64,000 nucleotides of DNA from Carbonactinospora thermoautotrophica (GCF_001543895.1 NZ_JYIJ01000017.1:620001-684000); one strand, 5' to 3'. Shown: positions 1 to 9,148, counted from the first letter of the stretch. Numbers and translations are program-made. Notes: generated by a model not told the origin, from the letters alone.

Positions 1-1079
1 TGATGGCGGTGGTGAAGGCGGACGGGTACGGCCACGGCATGGTGCCCGCCGCCCGGGCCGCGCTGGCCGGCGGCGCCACGTGGCTCGGGACCGCGTTCAT
101 CAGCGAGGGGCTGCGGCTGCGTCAGGCCGGGATCACCACCCGGATCCTGAGCTGGCTCGCGGTGCCCGGCGACGACTGGGCCGCCGCGATCCAGGCCGCG
201 ATCGACCTGTCCGCGAACGCCGTGTGGGCGATCGAGGAGATCGCCGCCGCGGCCGCCCAGGCCGGCGTGCCCGCCCGAGTGCACCTGAAGATCGACAGCG
301 GCCTGGGCCGGGCCGGCGCCACTCCGCAGGAGTGGCCGCGGGTGGTGGACGCCGCGCTCAAGGCGCAGGCCGACGGGCTCCTCCAGGTGGTGGGCCTGTG
401 GTCGCACTTCGCCTGCGCCGACGAGCCGGGGCACCCGTCGATCACCCGGCAGCTCGCCACCTTCCGCGAGGCGGTCGAGTACGCCGAGCGCGCCGGGATA
501 CGGCCCGAGGTGCGGCACATCGCCAACTCCCCCGCCACCCTGACGCTGCCCGAGGCGCACCTGGACCTGATCCGGGCCGGCATCACGATCTACGGCCTGT
601 CCCCGGCGCCCGAGCTGGGCACCGCCCGCGAGCTGGGCCTGCGACCGGCCATGACCCTGGCCGCGCGGCTCGCGCTGGTCAAGCGGGTGCCGCCGGGGCA
701 CGGGGTGTCGTACGGCCACCGGTACGTGACCGACCGGAACACCACGCTGGCGCTGGTCCCGGTGGGGTACGCCGACGGGGTGCCGCGGGCCGCCGGCGAC
801 CGCTGCGAGGTGCTGCTGGCCGGCCAGCGGCGCGCGATCCGCGGCCGGGTGGCGATGGACCAGTTCGTCGTCGAGCTCGGTGACGACGACGCGGCCTGCG
901 GGGAGGAGGTGCTGCTGTTCGGTCCCGGCGACTTCGGCGAGCCCACGGCGGATGACTGGGCCCGGGCGCTGGACACCATCGCGTACGAGATCGTCACCCG
1001 GGTCGGTCCTCGCGTGCCACGGGTCTACCTGGGTGCTCCCCAAGCTGAGCAAGCGAGCGGGATAGGGGTGAGCCGGTGA
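1..1079 (+). CDS. alr: Alanine racemase, 5' end missing
   Basis: PLP-dependent alanine racemase, which makes D-alanine for peptidoglycan. The window opens inside the gene. The first visible residues, MAVVKADGYGHG, hold the lysine that binds PLP (family pattern AVVKA[DN]AYGHG), so about 30-35 N-terminal residues lie outside the window. The catalytic tyrosine region is seen as VSYGHRY, followed by LALVPVGYADGVPR and the MDQFVVEL strand of the C-terminal domain. The TGA overlaps the GTG of the next gene (GTGA at 1076-1079), so the two are probably translationally coupled. The identification is firm; only the true start is unknown. Confidence 0.95.
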   Translation, partial: MAVVKADGYGHGMVPAARAALAGGATWLGTAFISEGLRLRQAGITTRILSWLAVPGDDWAAAIQAAIDLSANAVWAIEEIAAAAAQAGVPARVHLKIDSGLGRAGATPQEWPRVVDAALKAQADGLLQVVGLWSHFACADEPGHPSITRQLATFREAVEYAERAGIRPEVRHIANSPATLTLPEAHLDLIRAGITIYGLSPAPELGTARELGLRPAMTLAARLALVKRVPPGHGVSYGHRYVTDRNTTLALVPVGYADGVPRAAGDRCEVLLAGQRRAIRGRVAMDQFVVELGDDDAACGEEVLLFGPGDFGEPTADDWARALDTIAYEIVTRVGPRVPRVYLGAPQAEQASGIGVSR

Positions 1080-2209
1080 CCGTGTGGGAGAAGGTCGGCA
1101 AGCGGGCCGGCGCGTTCGGCCTCGCCGTGAGCGCCGTGGCCGCCGGGGCGGCGATCGGGCTCGCGGCGGAGCGGTACGCGATCGGCCGGTCCTTCCGGCG
1201 TGACCAGCGGGCCAAGAGCGAGCCGTTCGGGCTGCTGCGGGGCGAGCCCCGGTACGTGACCGCCGAAGACGGGGTCCAGCTCTACGTGGAGGTCGAGGAG
1301 CCCGAGCAGGCGGAGTCGCCGGTCACGCTGGTGTTCTCCCACGGGTACGTGCTGAACCAGGACTCCTGGCACTACCAGCGCAAGGAGTTCCGGCGACGGT
1401 TCCGCTGCGTGTTCTGGGACCAGCGCGGCCACGGCCGGTCCTGGCGGGGCGCGCCGGAGACGGCCAACATCGACCAACTGGGCCGCGACCTGCGCGCCGT
1501 GCTGGAGGCCACCGCGCCGGACGGTCCGGTCGTGCTGATCGGCCACTCCATGGGCGGCATGACCGTGATGGCCCTGGCCGACCAGTACCCGGAGCTGTTC
1601 GGCGACCGGGTGCTCGGCGTCGGGCTGGTCAGCACCTCGGCCGGGCGGCTCGCCGACGTCACGCTCGGCATCCCCGCGTACACCGCGAAGATCGTGCGCC
1701 GCCTCGCCCCACGCCTGATGGAGACCCTGCGCCGGCAGGCCGAGCTGATCGAACGCGGCCGCCGGGCCAGTAGCGACCTCAGCTACGTGCTGACCAAGCG
1801 GTACTCGTTCGCCTCCGACGTGCCGCCGGCGCTCGTGGAGTTCGCAGCTGAGATCATCGAGTCCACGCCGATCGACGTGGTCGCCGACTTCTACCCGGCC
1901 TTCGACAGCCACGACAAGCTGCGCGCGCTGCCGGTGCTGCAACGCACCGAGACCCTGGTCCTGGTCGGCGAGCGGGACCTGCTCACCCCGGTCGAGCACA
2001 GCGCCGCGATCGTCGACGCGGTGCCCGGCGCGGAGCTGGTGATCGTCCCGCACGGCGGCCACCTGGTGATGCTCGAACATCCCGAGGTCGTCAACCGGCA
2101 CATCGTCGAGCTGGTCGAGCGCTGCGCGCGGTACCTGGCCGCCGAGCGGAAGAGCCGGCGCGACCGGCGCGCGGACGGGACCACCATGTCGGAAGGCCCG
2201 GCCGCGTGA
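1076..2209 (+). CDS. Alpha/beta hydrolase with N-terminal membrane anchor
   Basis: A 377-residue alpha/beta-hydrolase-fold protein. Residues about 8-32 form an Ala/Gly/Val-rich hydrophobic segment that looks like an uncleaved anchor. The nucleophile elbow GHSMGG lies near residue 157. A GERDLLTP strand end near 300 should give the catalytic aspartate, and PHGGHLVMLEHP near 328 the histidine. The substrate cannot be told. It overlaps alr by four bases at its start and the uracil-DNA glycosylase by four bases at its end (GTGA at 2206-2209), so it belongs to the alr-tsaE transcription unit. A hydrolase between alr and tsaE is common in actinomycetes. The GTG start is chosen because of the overlap. 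Confidence 0.88.
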   Translation: MTVWEKVGKRAGAFGLAVSAVAAGAAIGLAAERYAIGRSFRRDQRAKSEPFGLLRGEPRYVTAEDGVQLYVEVEEPEQAESPVTLVFSHGYVLNQDSWHYQRKEFRRRFRCVFWDQRGHGRSWRGAPETANIDQLGRDLRAVLEATAPDGPVVLIGHSMGGMTVMALADQYPELFGDRVLGVGLVSTSAGRLADVTLGIPAYTAKIVRRLAPRLMETLRRQAELIERGRRASSDLSYVLTKRYSFASDVPPALVEFAAEIIESTPIDVVADFYPAFDSHDKLRALPVLQRTETLVLVGERDLLTPVEHSAAIVDAVPGAELVIVPHGGHLVMLEHPEVVNRHIVELVERCARYLAAERKSRRDRRADGTTMSEGPAA

Positions 2210-2829
2210 CCGGAGCCGACTGGCCCGCGAAGGCCGCGCCGACCGCGGCCACCTGGGACGACCTGGTCGCCCTGGCGGTCCGCTGCACCGCCTGCGCGGA
2301 ACTCGCCGCGACCCGCACCACCGTCGTGGTCGGGGTGTACCCGCCCGGGGCGGACGTGCTCCTGATCGGCGAGGCGCCGGGCGCGCAGGAGGACGCCGCC
2401 GGGGTGCCGTTCGTCGGCAAGGCCGGCCAACTGCTGGACGCGCTGCTGGCCGAGGCCGGGCTGGAGCGCGGCCGGGTCGCGATCGCGAACGTCCTCAAGT
2501 GCCGGCCGCCGGGCAACCGCAAGCCGCGGCGGAGCGAGATGGAGCGCTGCCGGCCCTGGCTGGCCCGCCAGATCGAACTGGTCGACCCGTTGGTGATCTG
2601 CACGCTCGGCGGGACCGCCACGGAGTGGGCGCTCGGCCGCGGGACCCGGATCACCGCCGTGCGCGGCACCGAGCAGGCGTACGCCGGGCGGCCGCTCATA
2701 CCCACGTACCACCCGTCCGCCGCGATCCGGTTCGGCCCGCAGGGCGCCCCGCTGGCGGCGCTGCGCGAGGACCTGGCCCAGGTGGCGGACCTGGCCCGGC
2801 GGCTGCGCGCCGAGCGGGCCGTACGATGA
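2206..2829 (+). CDS. Family 4 uracil-DNA glycosylase (4Fe-4S)
   Basis: Removes uracil from DNA in base-excision repair. The protein has 207 residues. Motif 1, GEAPGAQED, lies at residues 55-63, followed by PFVGKAG. The C-terminal PTYHPSA motif is typical of the UdgA-like type 4/5 superfamily. Four cysteines at 27, 30, 99 and 115 match the spacing of the Fe-S cluster of family 4 enzymes, a family best known from thermophiles but common in actinobacteria. The gene sits between the alr-linked hydrolase and tsaE, with four-base or near overlaps on both sides. Confidence 0.93.
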   Translation: MTGADWPAKAAPTAATWDDLVALAVRCTACAELAATRTTVVVGVYPPGADVLLIGEAPGAQEDAAGVPFVGKAGQLLDALLAEAGLERGRVAIANVLKCRPPGNRKPRRSEMERCRPWLARQIELVDPLVICTLGGTATEWALGRGTRITAVRGTEQAYAGRPLIPTYHPSAAIRFGPQGAPLAALREDLAQVADLARRLRAERAVR

Positions 2830-2837
2830 GAACCTCC

Positions 2838-3335
2838 ATGGACTCCGTGACGCTCACCGTCCCCACCGGCGAGGACATGCGCGAGCTGGGCCGCCGCCTC
2901 GCCCCGCTGCTGCGCGCCGGCGACCTGGTCCTGGTCACCGGGGACCTCGGCGCCGGCAAGACCACGCTCACCCAGGGGATCGGCGCCGGCCTGCAGGTGC
3001 GCGGGCACATCACCTCGCCCACGTTCGTGATCGCCCGCGTCCACCCCTCCCGGGTCGGCGGCCCGCCGCTGGTCCACGTGGACGCCTACCGGCTCGGCAG
3101 CCTGGAGGAGGTCGACGACCTGGACCTGGACGCCGCTGTCCAGGACTCCGTCACGGTCGTCGAGTGGGGCGAGGGCAAGGTCGAGGGCCTGAGCGAGAAC
3201 CGCCTGGAGATCCTGATCACCCGCCGCCGCGGCGAGCCCGCCGCGGACCCGGACGCCCCGGACGTCCGCGAGGTCCGGATCACCGGGATCGGCCCCCGCT
3301 GGGCCGGCGTGGACCTGGCCGGCGTCATCGGCTGA
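2838..3335 (+). CDS. tsaE: tRNA t6A biosynthesis ATPase TsaE
   Basis: P-loop ATPase that works with TsaB and TsaD to make N6-threonylcarbamoyladenosine at position 37 of ANN-decoding tRNAs. The Walker A motif GDLGAGKTTL is followed by the family block ITSPTFVIARVHPS and the acidic DAYRL and VVEWGEG segments. Length is 165 residues from the ATG at 2838. An ATG at 2826 overlaps the previous stop codon and would add four residues. TACGAT at 2822-2827 has the form of a -10 box close to the 2838 ATG, so a leaderless mRNA is possible. tsaB and tsaD lie 3-5 kb downstream, separated by unrelated genes. Confidence 0.93.
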   Translation: MDSVTLTVPTGEDMRELGRRLAPLLRAGDLVLVTGDLGAGKTTLTQGIGAGLQVRGHITSPTFVIARVHPSRVGGPPLVHVDAYRLGSLEEVDDLDLDAAVQDSVTVVEWGEGKVEGLSENRLEILITRRRGEPAADPDAPDVREVRITGIGPRWAGVDLAGVIG

Positions 3336-3406
3336 ACCCGGGTTCGCCCGGTCCCCCACACGAGGGCTGGGCGGATCTACGTCGTTCCTGGCCGCGCGTA
3401 CGGGCG

Positions 3407-3428
3407 TAGCCTGGTGATGATCTCACCA
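3407..3428 (+). promoter_or_regulatory. Possible -10 box and overlapping operator of the XRE gene
   Basis: TAGCCT at 3407-3412 fits an actinobacterial -10 box. It runs directly into the inverted repeat TGGTGA-TGATC-TCACCA (3412-3428). The next gene encodes an XRE-type DNA-binding protein, so the repeat could be its own operator. This is inferred from position and symmetry only. Confidence 0.35.
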
Positions 3429-3514
3429 TCACGCGGGAGACACGTACCGCCGGCCCCGGCACCCCCTGGGCGGCGGTACGTCGCACTCCTGCCACCTGCG
3501 CCGGAGGTGACACG

Positions 3515-4723
3515 GTGGAGCCGGAGACCATCGGCGAGCGCATCCGCGCCTGCCGCCGCTTCCGTGGCATGACCCTGCAGGAACTCGCCGACCTCTCGGG
3601 CCTGTCCAAGGGCTTCCTCTCCATGGTCGAGAACGGGCGGCGCACCCTGGACCGACGCTCGCACCTGGATGCCGTCGCCAACGCGCTGCAGGTGTCGCTC
3701 AGCGAGATCACGGGCAAGCCGTACCTCGGCACCCCTCGGATGCGGGCCGTCGCGCAGGCCGCCGTCCCGGCGCTGCGCCTGACCCTCATGGACTGCTCGC
3801 TTGAGGACCCGCCCGACGTGCCCTCACGGCCGCTGCCCGTGGTCGCCGAGGAGGTACGGAAAGCCGAGCGGCTGCAGGACCGGTGCGACTACGTGGCACT
3901 CGGCCGGCCCGTTTGCGAGCTGCTCCCCGAGCTGCATGTGATGGCGGCCAACGGTCCCCGGGAGGAACGCGCCGAGGCGCTGCGGTTGCTGATCCAGGCG
4001 AGCCATTTCGCCCAGGGGCTGTTGACCTACCTGGGATATGAGGATCTCGCCTGGGTGGCCGCCGAACGTGCCCGGGAAGCGGCCAAGGCCCTGGCCGAAC
4101 CCGGGTGGGCCGGCATGACCGAGTTCCTGCGCTGCCAAGCGCTGATGTGGGCGAAGGGCCGCAGCCAGGCGCTCAGCACCGCCGTGCGGGCAGCGGATCG
4201 GCTGACACCGCACCTCGACGACGAGGCCGCCGCGGAGTCGTACGGGATGCTGCACCTGACCGCGGCACTGGCCAGTGCGGCTCTCTCCCAAGGCGACGCG
4301 GCCCGGGACCACCTGGCGGAGGCGGCACGGATCGCCGACCGCACCGGCGAGCGCGGATCGGGCCTGCTGGGGTTGGGATTCGGTCCGACCAACGTCGGGA
4401 TGTGGCGCGTCTCGGTCGAGCTCGAGCTTGGCGACCCCGAACGCGCGGTCGAGGCGGCGCACGCCGTGTCCCCGGAACGGCTCCCCCTGCCCCGACGCCA
4501 GGCGATGTACTACGCCGACGTGGGACGGGCGCTCGCCAAACTTCCCGGCAAGCAGCGGGAGGCGGTCCAGGCGTTGCGCACGGCCGAACGGCTCGCGCCG
4601 CAGCGGGTCCACGCGAGCCCGATCGTGCGCGACACCGTGGCCATGATGCTGAACCGCGCCCGCGCGCAGGCCGGCGGCCGGGACCTGCGGGGGCTCGCCT
4701 ACCGGATGGGCATCCCGCACTGA
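3515..4723 (+). CDS. XRE-family transcriptional regulator with TPR-like C-terminal region
   Basis: A 402-residue protein. Residues 5-70 form a lambda-repressor-like helix-turn-helix (IGERIRACRRFRGMTLQEL, then SGLSKGFLSMVENG). The remaining ~320 residues are helical and alanine-rich with repeated pairs of helices, resembling the TPR-like half of Streptomyces multidomain XRE regulators. Ligand and targets are unknown. The GTG start is supported by GGAGG about six bases upstream. The phosphotransferase gene follows by about 50 bp, so the two may be co-transcribed. This is a member of a large actinobacterial family, with no evidence for a specific role. Confidence 0.8.
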   Translation: MEPETIGERIRACRRFRGMTLQELADLSGLSKGFLSMVENGRRTLDRRSHLDAVANALQVSLSEITGKPYLGTPRMRAVAQAAVPALRLTLMDCSLEDPPDVPSRPLPVVAEEVRKAERLQDRCDYVALGRPVCELLPELHVMAANGPREERAEALRLLIQASHFAQGLLTYLGYEDLAWVAAERAREAAKALAEPGWAGMTEFLRCQALMWAKGRSQALSTAVRAADRLTPHLDDEAAAESYGMLHLTAALASAALSQGDAARDHLAEAARIADRTGERGSGLLGLGFGPTNVGMWRVSVELELGDPERAVEAAHAVSPERLPLPRRQAMYYADVGRALAKLPGKQREAVQALRTAERLAPQRVHASPIVRDTVAMMLNRARAQAGGRDLRGLAYRMGIPH

Positions 4724-4770
4724 CCGAATTCACGCGCGGCCGGGCGGGGTCGGCGGGCAGGATCAGACGG

Positions 4771-5645
4771 GTGAGCACGAGGCTTCCCGATCGGGGGGGG
4801 AGCGCCCGGGCGGCGGCGGTGGCCGTGGCCCGGGCGCACGGGGTGCGGTGCGCCGATCCGGTGGTGCTGGCGGACCGCTACAACGTCCGGGTACACCTGC
4901 GGCCGGCTCCGGTCGTGGCCCGGGTGGCGACGACGACCGCGCTGGTCCGCCCCGACCCGCTGGCCTCGCTGCAGCGGGAACTCGCCGTCGCCCGGTTCCT
5001 GGCCGGGCGCGGGGCGCCGGTGGTGCCGCCCAGCGACGAGCTGCCACCCGGCCCGTACCGGTACGACGGCCTGGCGGTGAGCTTCTGGCGGTTCGTCGCG
5101 TGCGACCCGGACCGCACCCCGCGCCCCGACCAGGCCGGGCGGCTGCTGGCCGAGCTGCACACGGCGTTGCGGGACTATCCCGGTGCGCTGCCTTACCTCG
5201 CGCCGTGGGACGAGCTCAGGCGCGTCCTGGACGCGCTGGAGCGCACCGCCGATCCCGGCGCGCGGGACCCGGCGCCGCTGCGGGAGGCGTACCAGCGGCT
5301 CACGCCCGTGCTGCGCACGCCTCGGGGGCCGGTGCAGGCGCTGCACGGCGACGCGCACCCGGGCAACCTGTGCGTGACCGCCGGTGGTGTGCTGTGGAAC
5401 GACTTCGAGGAGACCTGCGCCGGCCCGGTGGCCTGGGACCTGGCGTGCCTGCGCCGCACCTCGGCCTGGACGGGCGGGCCGCGCTGGAGGCCTACGGGCA
5501 CCCGCCGGATGACGCGGAGCTGGAACCCTACCTCCAGGCCCGGCGGTTGCAGTCGGTCGCCTGGTCACTGCTGCTGGCCCGGCGCCTTCCCCGGCACGCC
5601 GAACACGCGGCGGCCCAGTCGCAGCACTGGCAAGAGCGGGCTTGA
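4771..5645 (+). pseudogene. Aminoglycoside-phosphotransferase-fold kinase, frameshifted
   Basis: Reads as an APH/choline-kinase-like phosphotransferase: the catalytic loop LHGDAHPGNLCV and the metal-binding WNDFEETCAGPVAWDL are both present. After LRRTSAW the first frame loses all family character. From about 5470 the +2 frame continues the expected ending (GRAALEAYG, PYLQARRLQSVAWSLLLARR) to TGA at 5645. One frameshift in the GC-rich stretch near 5465-5485 therefore separates the last ~55 codons. A run of eight G residues near 4793 is a second weak point for sequencing error. It is either a recent pseudogene or an assembly error in an intact gene. The GTG at 4771 is the likely start. Confidence 0.7.
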
Positions 5646-5657
5646 CCGGGCCGTTGA

Positions 5658-5837
5658 ATCGCCTCCACCCGCATCCTCGGCCCCGACCACCCCCACACCC
5701 TCACCAGCCGCAACAACCTCGCCGCAATCCTCGCGGCCATCGGCAACGCATCTCCGCGACGGAGGAGGCGGCAAGCCGCCGTGGTCGCGGCCGGTGTCCT
5801 CGCGGTGCTCGCGGCGGCGCTGGCCTGGTACCTGTAA
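5658..5837 (+). pseudogene. Tail fragment of a TPR protein fused to a membrane-spanning end
   Basis: No start codon or ribosome site is seen, but the frame ending at TAA 5835-5837 encodes RILGPDHPHTLTSRNNLAA. This is the hallmark of the TPR_10/TPR_12 repeats of actinobacterial NB-ARC/TPR proteins (G-DHP-TL-SRNNLA). An arginine patch and a hydrophobic stretch (AAVVAAGVLAVLAAALAW) follow. It begins 12 bases after the phosphotransferase stop and looks like the leftover 3' end of a deleted gene. Confidence 0.6.
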
Positions 5838-5847
5838 CCGGGGACGG

Positions 5848-5899
5848 CGTTGAGTGTGCGTGTCGTCACACGCGTGTGACGACACGCACACTCGACGCA
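5848..5899. terminator. Long perfect palindrome, probable bidirectional terminator (intact copy)
   Basis: Positions 5852-5893 are a perfect 42-bp palindrome with half-site GAGTGTGCGTGTCGTC plus ACACG. With one mismatch the symmetry extends to 5848-5899. It lies between a + strand gene end and the end of a - strand gene, where a two-way terminator is expected. No U-tract follows. The same 16-bp half-site recurs at 38287-38319, and as two separated halves at 23296 and 32971 flanking the integrated element. This copy equals the reconstructed attB exactly. Confidence 0.8.
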
Positions 5900-5918
5900 A
5901 GCACCGCCGACCGGGCCT

Positions 5919-6482
5919 TCAGCGAATCACGATGATCTTGGTGCCCACCGGGGCGAAGTCCCACAGCGCGCGGGCGTCCGCGGCCCGCTGGCGGACGTCC
6001 CGCGACGGCTGCCCGCCCGTGGCGAGCAGGTCCACGCCGGGCACCGTCTCGAACGCCAACGGCTTGCCGTCCCGCCCGTACGCGAACCGGACCACGTACT
6101 GCGCCGGCGGCCCGTTCGGGTCGTCGGCCAGCGTCGAGGCCCGCTCGTACACCTTGTACGCGCCCACCGGCAGGCTGCGGCGGGGGCCGGACACCGCGTA
6201 GTAGCGCACCACCCGGTTGCGCTCGTCGATCAGCCAGACGCGCTGCTTGGACAGCGAGTAGACGACGCGCTTGCCGGTGCCGGACCGGGCCGGGGGCCGC
6301 ACCTCGACGATCGCCGCGCTCAGCGTCGGGGTGGGCGAGGCGGTCACGGTCGCGCCCTGCGTGGTCGCGGTCCTGCCCGGCGGCTCCGGTACCGACCGCG
6401 CGGCGGCCAGGGTCAGTACGCCGACCACGGCCAGTGCCGCGCCGGTGATGCCCGCGACGGCCAGCATGGGGCGTGAACTCAC
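5919..6482 (-). CDS. Membrane-anchored protein with a YkuD-like strand pattern but no catalytic cysteine
   Basis: A 187-residue protein with an N-terminal hydrophobic segment (about 8-28) and a Thr/Pro/Ser-rich linker. From residue ~70 it has a domain resembling the start of L,D-transpeptidase folds (VVYSLSKQRVWLIDE, then SGPRRSLPVGAYKVYERAS). The HxxN...SHGCVR active site of real L,D-transpeptidases is absent, so cross-linking activity is unlikely; a binding or regulatory role is a guess. GTG start at 6482. Transcribed towards the palindrome at 5848. Confidence 0.65.
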   Translation of the reverse strand: MSSRPMLAVAGITGAALAVVGVLTLAAARSVPEPPGRTATTQGATVTASPTPTLSAAIVEVRPPARSGTGKRVVYSLSKQRVWLIDERNRVVRYYAVSGPRRSLPVGAYKVYERASTLADDPNGPPAQYVVRFAYGRDGKPLAFETVPGVDLLATGGQPSRDVRQRAADARALWDFAPVGTKIIVIR

Positions 6483-6592
6483 TGACGATGCTCCTCGAAA
6501 GATCCGACCCGTTGCCCGGATTCTGACGTTACCGGAACACGCGCACCGTGCCGCGCACGGATCCGCACCCCTGCCTGGGTAGCCTGAGGGCC

Positions 6593-7246
6593 GTGCTGCT
6601 GCTCGCGTTCGACACCGCGACCCCCGCCGTCACGGTCGCGCTCTTCGACGGGGACCGGGTGCTGGCCGCCTCCACCGTGGTCGACGCGCGCCGCCACGGC
6701 GAGCTGCTCGCGCCGGGCATCGCGCGCGTGCTGGACGAGGCCGGCCGTACCCTCCGCGACGTCACCGACATCGCGGTCGGCGTCGGCCCCGGCCCGTTCA
6801 CCGGCCTGCGGGTGGGCCTGGTGACCGCGCGGTCGTTCGGGGACGCGCTCGGCGTCCCCGTGCACGGGGTGTGCACGCTCGACACCATCGCGTACGGCTC
6901 CGAGCTCGCCGGCCCGCTCGCGGTGGTCACCGACGCGCGGCGCCGGGAAGTGTACTGGGCGCGGTACGCCGACGCGCGCACCCGGTTGACCGAACCGGCG
7001 GTGGACCGCCCGGCGGATATCGCCGCCGAGCTGGCCGGCCTGCCCGTCGCCGGCCAGGGGGCGCGGCTGTACCCCGACCATTTCCCCAAGGCCGTGGATC
7101 CGGAGTACCCGGACGCGGCGACGCTCGCGCGGCTGGCCGCCGAGCGGCTGGCCGGCGGCGGGGCGTTCCTGCCGCCGCTGCCCTTGTACCTGCGTCGCCC
7201 GGACGCGGTAGAGCCGGGACCCCGCAAGCGGGTCCTGCCCGGTTAG
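6593..7246 (+). CDS. tsaB: tRNA t6A biosynthesis protein TsaB
   Basis: Inactive ASKHA-fold partner that binds TsaD (and TsaE) in the bacterial t6A complex. The N-terminus LLLAFDTATPAVTVAL and the block VGVGPGPFTGLRVGL are the family signatures; the length of 217 residues is normal. The GTG at 6593 lies eight bases after TAGCCT (6580-6585), so the transcript is probably leaderless. rimI and tsaD follow at once in the usual actinobacterial order. Confidence 0.95.
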   Translation: MLLLAFDTATPAVTVALFDGDRVLAASTVVDARRHGELLAPGIARVLDEAGRTLRDVTDIAVGVGPGPFTGLRVGLVTARSFGDALGVPVHGVCTLDTIAYGSELAGPLAVVTDARRREVYWARYADARTRLTEPAVDRPADIAAELAGLPVAGQGARLYPDHFPKAVDPEYPDAATLARLAAERLAGGGAFLPPLPLYLRRPDAVEPGPRKRVLPG

Positions 7247-7287
7247 TCTTCCTACATGGGAATCCCGCGCTTCCGGCTGGCGGTGCG

Positions 7288-7761
7288 ATGAGCGTGACCC
7301 TGCGCCGCATGCGCTGGTGGGACATCGCCCCTGTCATGGAGCTGGAGCGCGCGCTGTTCCCCGAGGACGCCTGGTCCCCGGAGCTGTTCTGGTCCGAGCT
7401 GGCCGACCCGGACAACCACTGGTACGTGGTGGCCGAGGAGGCGGGCGAGCTGGTCGGGTACGCCGGGCTCGCCGTGATCGGCGACGAGGGGCACGTGCAG
7501 ACGATCGCGGTGCGCCGGGACCGGCAGGGCCGCGGTGTCGGGCGTACGCTGCTGTCGGCCCTACTCGACGAGGCGGCCCGGCGCGGCTGCCGGGAGGTGC
7601 TGCTGGAGGTACGCGCCGACAACCCGCGCGCCCAGGAGCTGTACCGGCGTTTCGGGTTCACCGTGCTCGGCGTCCGGCCCAGGTACTACCAACCGGCCGG
7701 GGTGGACGGGATCGTGATGAGGCTCAAGGACGTGCAGCGAAGGCTTGCCGCATATGGCTGA
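7288..7761 (+). CDS. rimI: Ribosomal protein S18-alanine N-acetyltransferase RimI
   Basis: GNAT-family acetyltransferase of 157 residues. The acetyl-CoA-binding loop [14 protein letters not shown] follows the GHVQTIAV strand, and [18 protein letters not shown] is the typical RimI C-terminal motif. It acetylates the N-terminus of S18, or related targets in actinobacteria. Placed between tsaB and tsaD as usual; its 3' end overlaps tsaD by eight bases. The ATG at 7288 fits the family length. Confidence 0.92.
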   Translation: MSVTLRRMRWWDIAPVMELERALFPEDAWSPELFWSELADPDNHWYVVAEEAGELVGYAGLAVIGDEGHVQTIAVRRDRQGRGVGRTLLSALLDEAARRGCREVLLEVRADNPRAQELYRRFGFTVLGVRPRYYQPAGVDGIVMRLKDVQRRLAAYG

Positions 7762-8800
7762 CGAACCACTGGTACTCGGGATCGAGACCTCCTGCGACGA
7801 GACCGGGGTGGGGATCGTCCGGGGGACCACGCTGCTCGCCGACGCGGTCGCGTCCAGCGTGGACGAGCACGCCCGGTTCGGCGGGGTGGTGCCCGAGGTC
7901 GCGAGCCGTGCCCACCTGGAGGCGATGATCCCGACCGTGCGGCGGGCGCTGGACCAGGCCGGGGTCACCCTGCGCGACGTCGACGCGATCGCCGTCACCG
8001 CCGGGCCGGGGCTGGCGGGCACGCTGCTGGTCGGCGTGGCCGCGGCGAAGGCGTACGCGATGGCGCTGGACAAGCCGCTGTACGGGGTCAACCACCTGGC
8101 CGCGCACGTGGCGGTGGACCAGTTGGAGCACGGCCCGCTGCCCGAGCCGTGCGTGGCGCTGCTGGTGTCCGGCGGGCACTCCTCACTGCTGCTGGTGCCG
8201 GACGTGACCGGGGACGTGCGGGAGCTGGGCTCGACGATCGACGACGCCGCCGGCGAGGCGTTCGACAAGATCGCGCGCGTGCTGGGGCTGCCGTTCCCGG
8301 GCGGCCCGCACATCGACCGGGTGGCGCGCGAGGGCGACCCGTCGGCGATCGACTTCCCGCGCGGGCTCACCGGGCCGCGCGACCCCGCGTACGACTTCTC
8401 GTTCTCCGGCCTCAAAACCGCGGTCGCCCGCTGGGTCGAGGCGCGGGAGCGGGCCGGGGAACCGGTCCCGGTCGCGGACGTGGCCGCCTCCTTCCAGGAG
8501 GCCGTGGTCGACGTGCTCACCGCGAAGGCGGTCCGCGCCTGCCAGGAGCACGGGGTGGATCACCTGCTGATCGGCGGCGGTGTGGCGGCCAACTCCCGGC
8601 TGCGCGCGCTCGCCGAGGAACGCTGCGCACGGGCGGGCATCCGGCTGCGCGTGCCGCGCCCCAAGCTGTGCACGGACAACGGGGCGATGGTGGCCGCGCT
8701 GGGAGCGGAACTGGTGGCCCGGAACGTCACCCCCTCGGAACTGGACCTCCCCGCGGACTCGTCGCTGCCAGTGACCGAAGTCGTTGTCGCTGCTTCCTGA
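7754..8800 (+). CDS. tsaD: tRNA N6-adenosine threonylcarbamoyltransferase TsaD
   Basis: Catalytic subunit that transfers threonylcarbamoyl to A37 of tRNA. It has the ASKHA start [11 protein letters not shown] and the metal-binding NHLAAH motif near residue 115. [34 protein letters not shown] and the C-terminal CTDNGAMVA follow. From the ATG at 7754 the protein has 348 residues. An in-frame TTG at 7745 would add three. Coupled to rimI by overlap. Confidence 0.96.
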   Translation: MADEPLVLGIETSCDETGVGIVRGTTLLADAVASSVDEHARFGGVVPEVASRAHLEAMIPTVRRALDQAGVTLRDVDAIAVTAGPGLAGTLLVGVAAAKAYAMALDKPLYGVNHLAAHVAVDQLEHGPLPEPCVALLVSGGHSSLLLVPDVTGDVRELGSTIDDAAGEAFDKIARVLGLPFPGGPHIDRVAREGDPSAIDFPRGLTGPRDPAYDFSFSGLKTAVARWVEARERAGEPVPVADVAASFQEAVVDVLTAKAVRACQEHGVDHLLIGGGVAANSRLRALAEERCARAGIRLRVPRPKLCTDNGAMVAALGAELVARNVTPSELDLPADSSLPVTEVVVAAS

Positions 8801-8816
8801 GCAACGGAGGTGCCGC

Positions 8817-9083
8817 ATGACCGCCCGCACCACTGCCAGCATGTGGGAGACCCGCGCGAGGCCGGGTGCGGCCGACGCGCTCGTGAACTGGGTCTTCGAC
8901 AAGGCGCTGCCGGAGCTGCGGGACGCGGGCGGGCTGGAGCGGACCGAGGTCTTCCGCAGCGGCGACGAGCGCGTGCTCGTGATCACCTGGTGGTCCGGGG
9001 ACCCGGTGGCCCTACCGGAGCCGCCGGCCGACCTGGTCGCCCGGCCGCCGCACACGTGGGAGTTCGAGCAGGTACACCGCTGA
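8817..9083 (+). CDS. Small dimeric-barrel-like protein, function unknown
   Basis: An 88-residue protein with GGAGG upstream of the ATG, 16 bases after tsaD. The pattern (MWETRARPGAADALVNWVF, then an acidic turn and RVLVITWWSG) suggests a single dimeric alpha/beta barrel of the antibiotic-biosynthesis-monooxygenase type, but no active-site residues can be assigned. Probably the last gene of the tsaB-rimI-tsaD operon. Confidence 0.65.
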   Translation: MTARTTASMWETRARPGAADALVNWVFDKALPELRDAGGLERTEVFRSGDERVLVITWWSGDPVALPEPPADLVARPPHTWEFEQVHR

Positions 9084-9148
9084 AGCGCGCCCGGTACCCG
9101 CGCGCGGTTCCGCGCCCTGGCGCAGGATGCGGTCAGGCAGGAGGGGTC

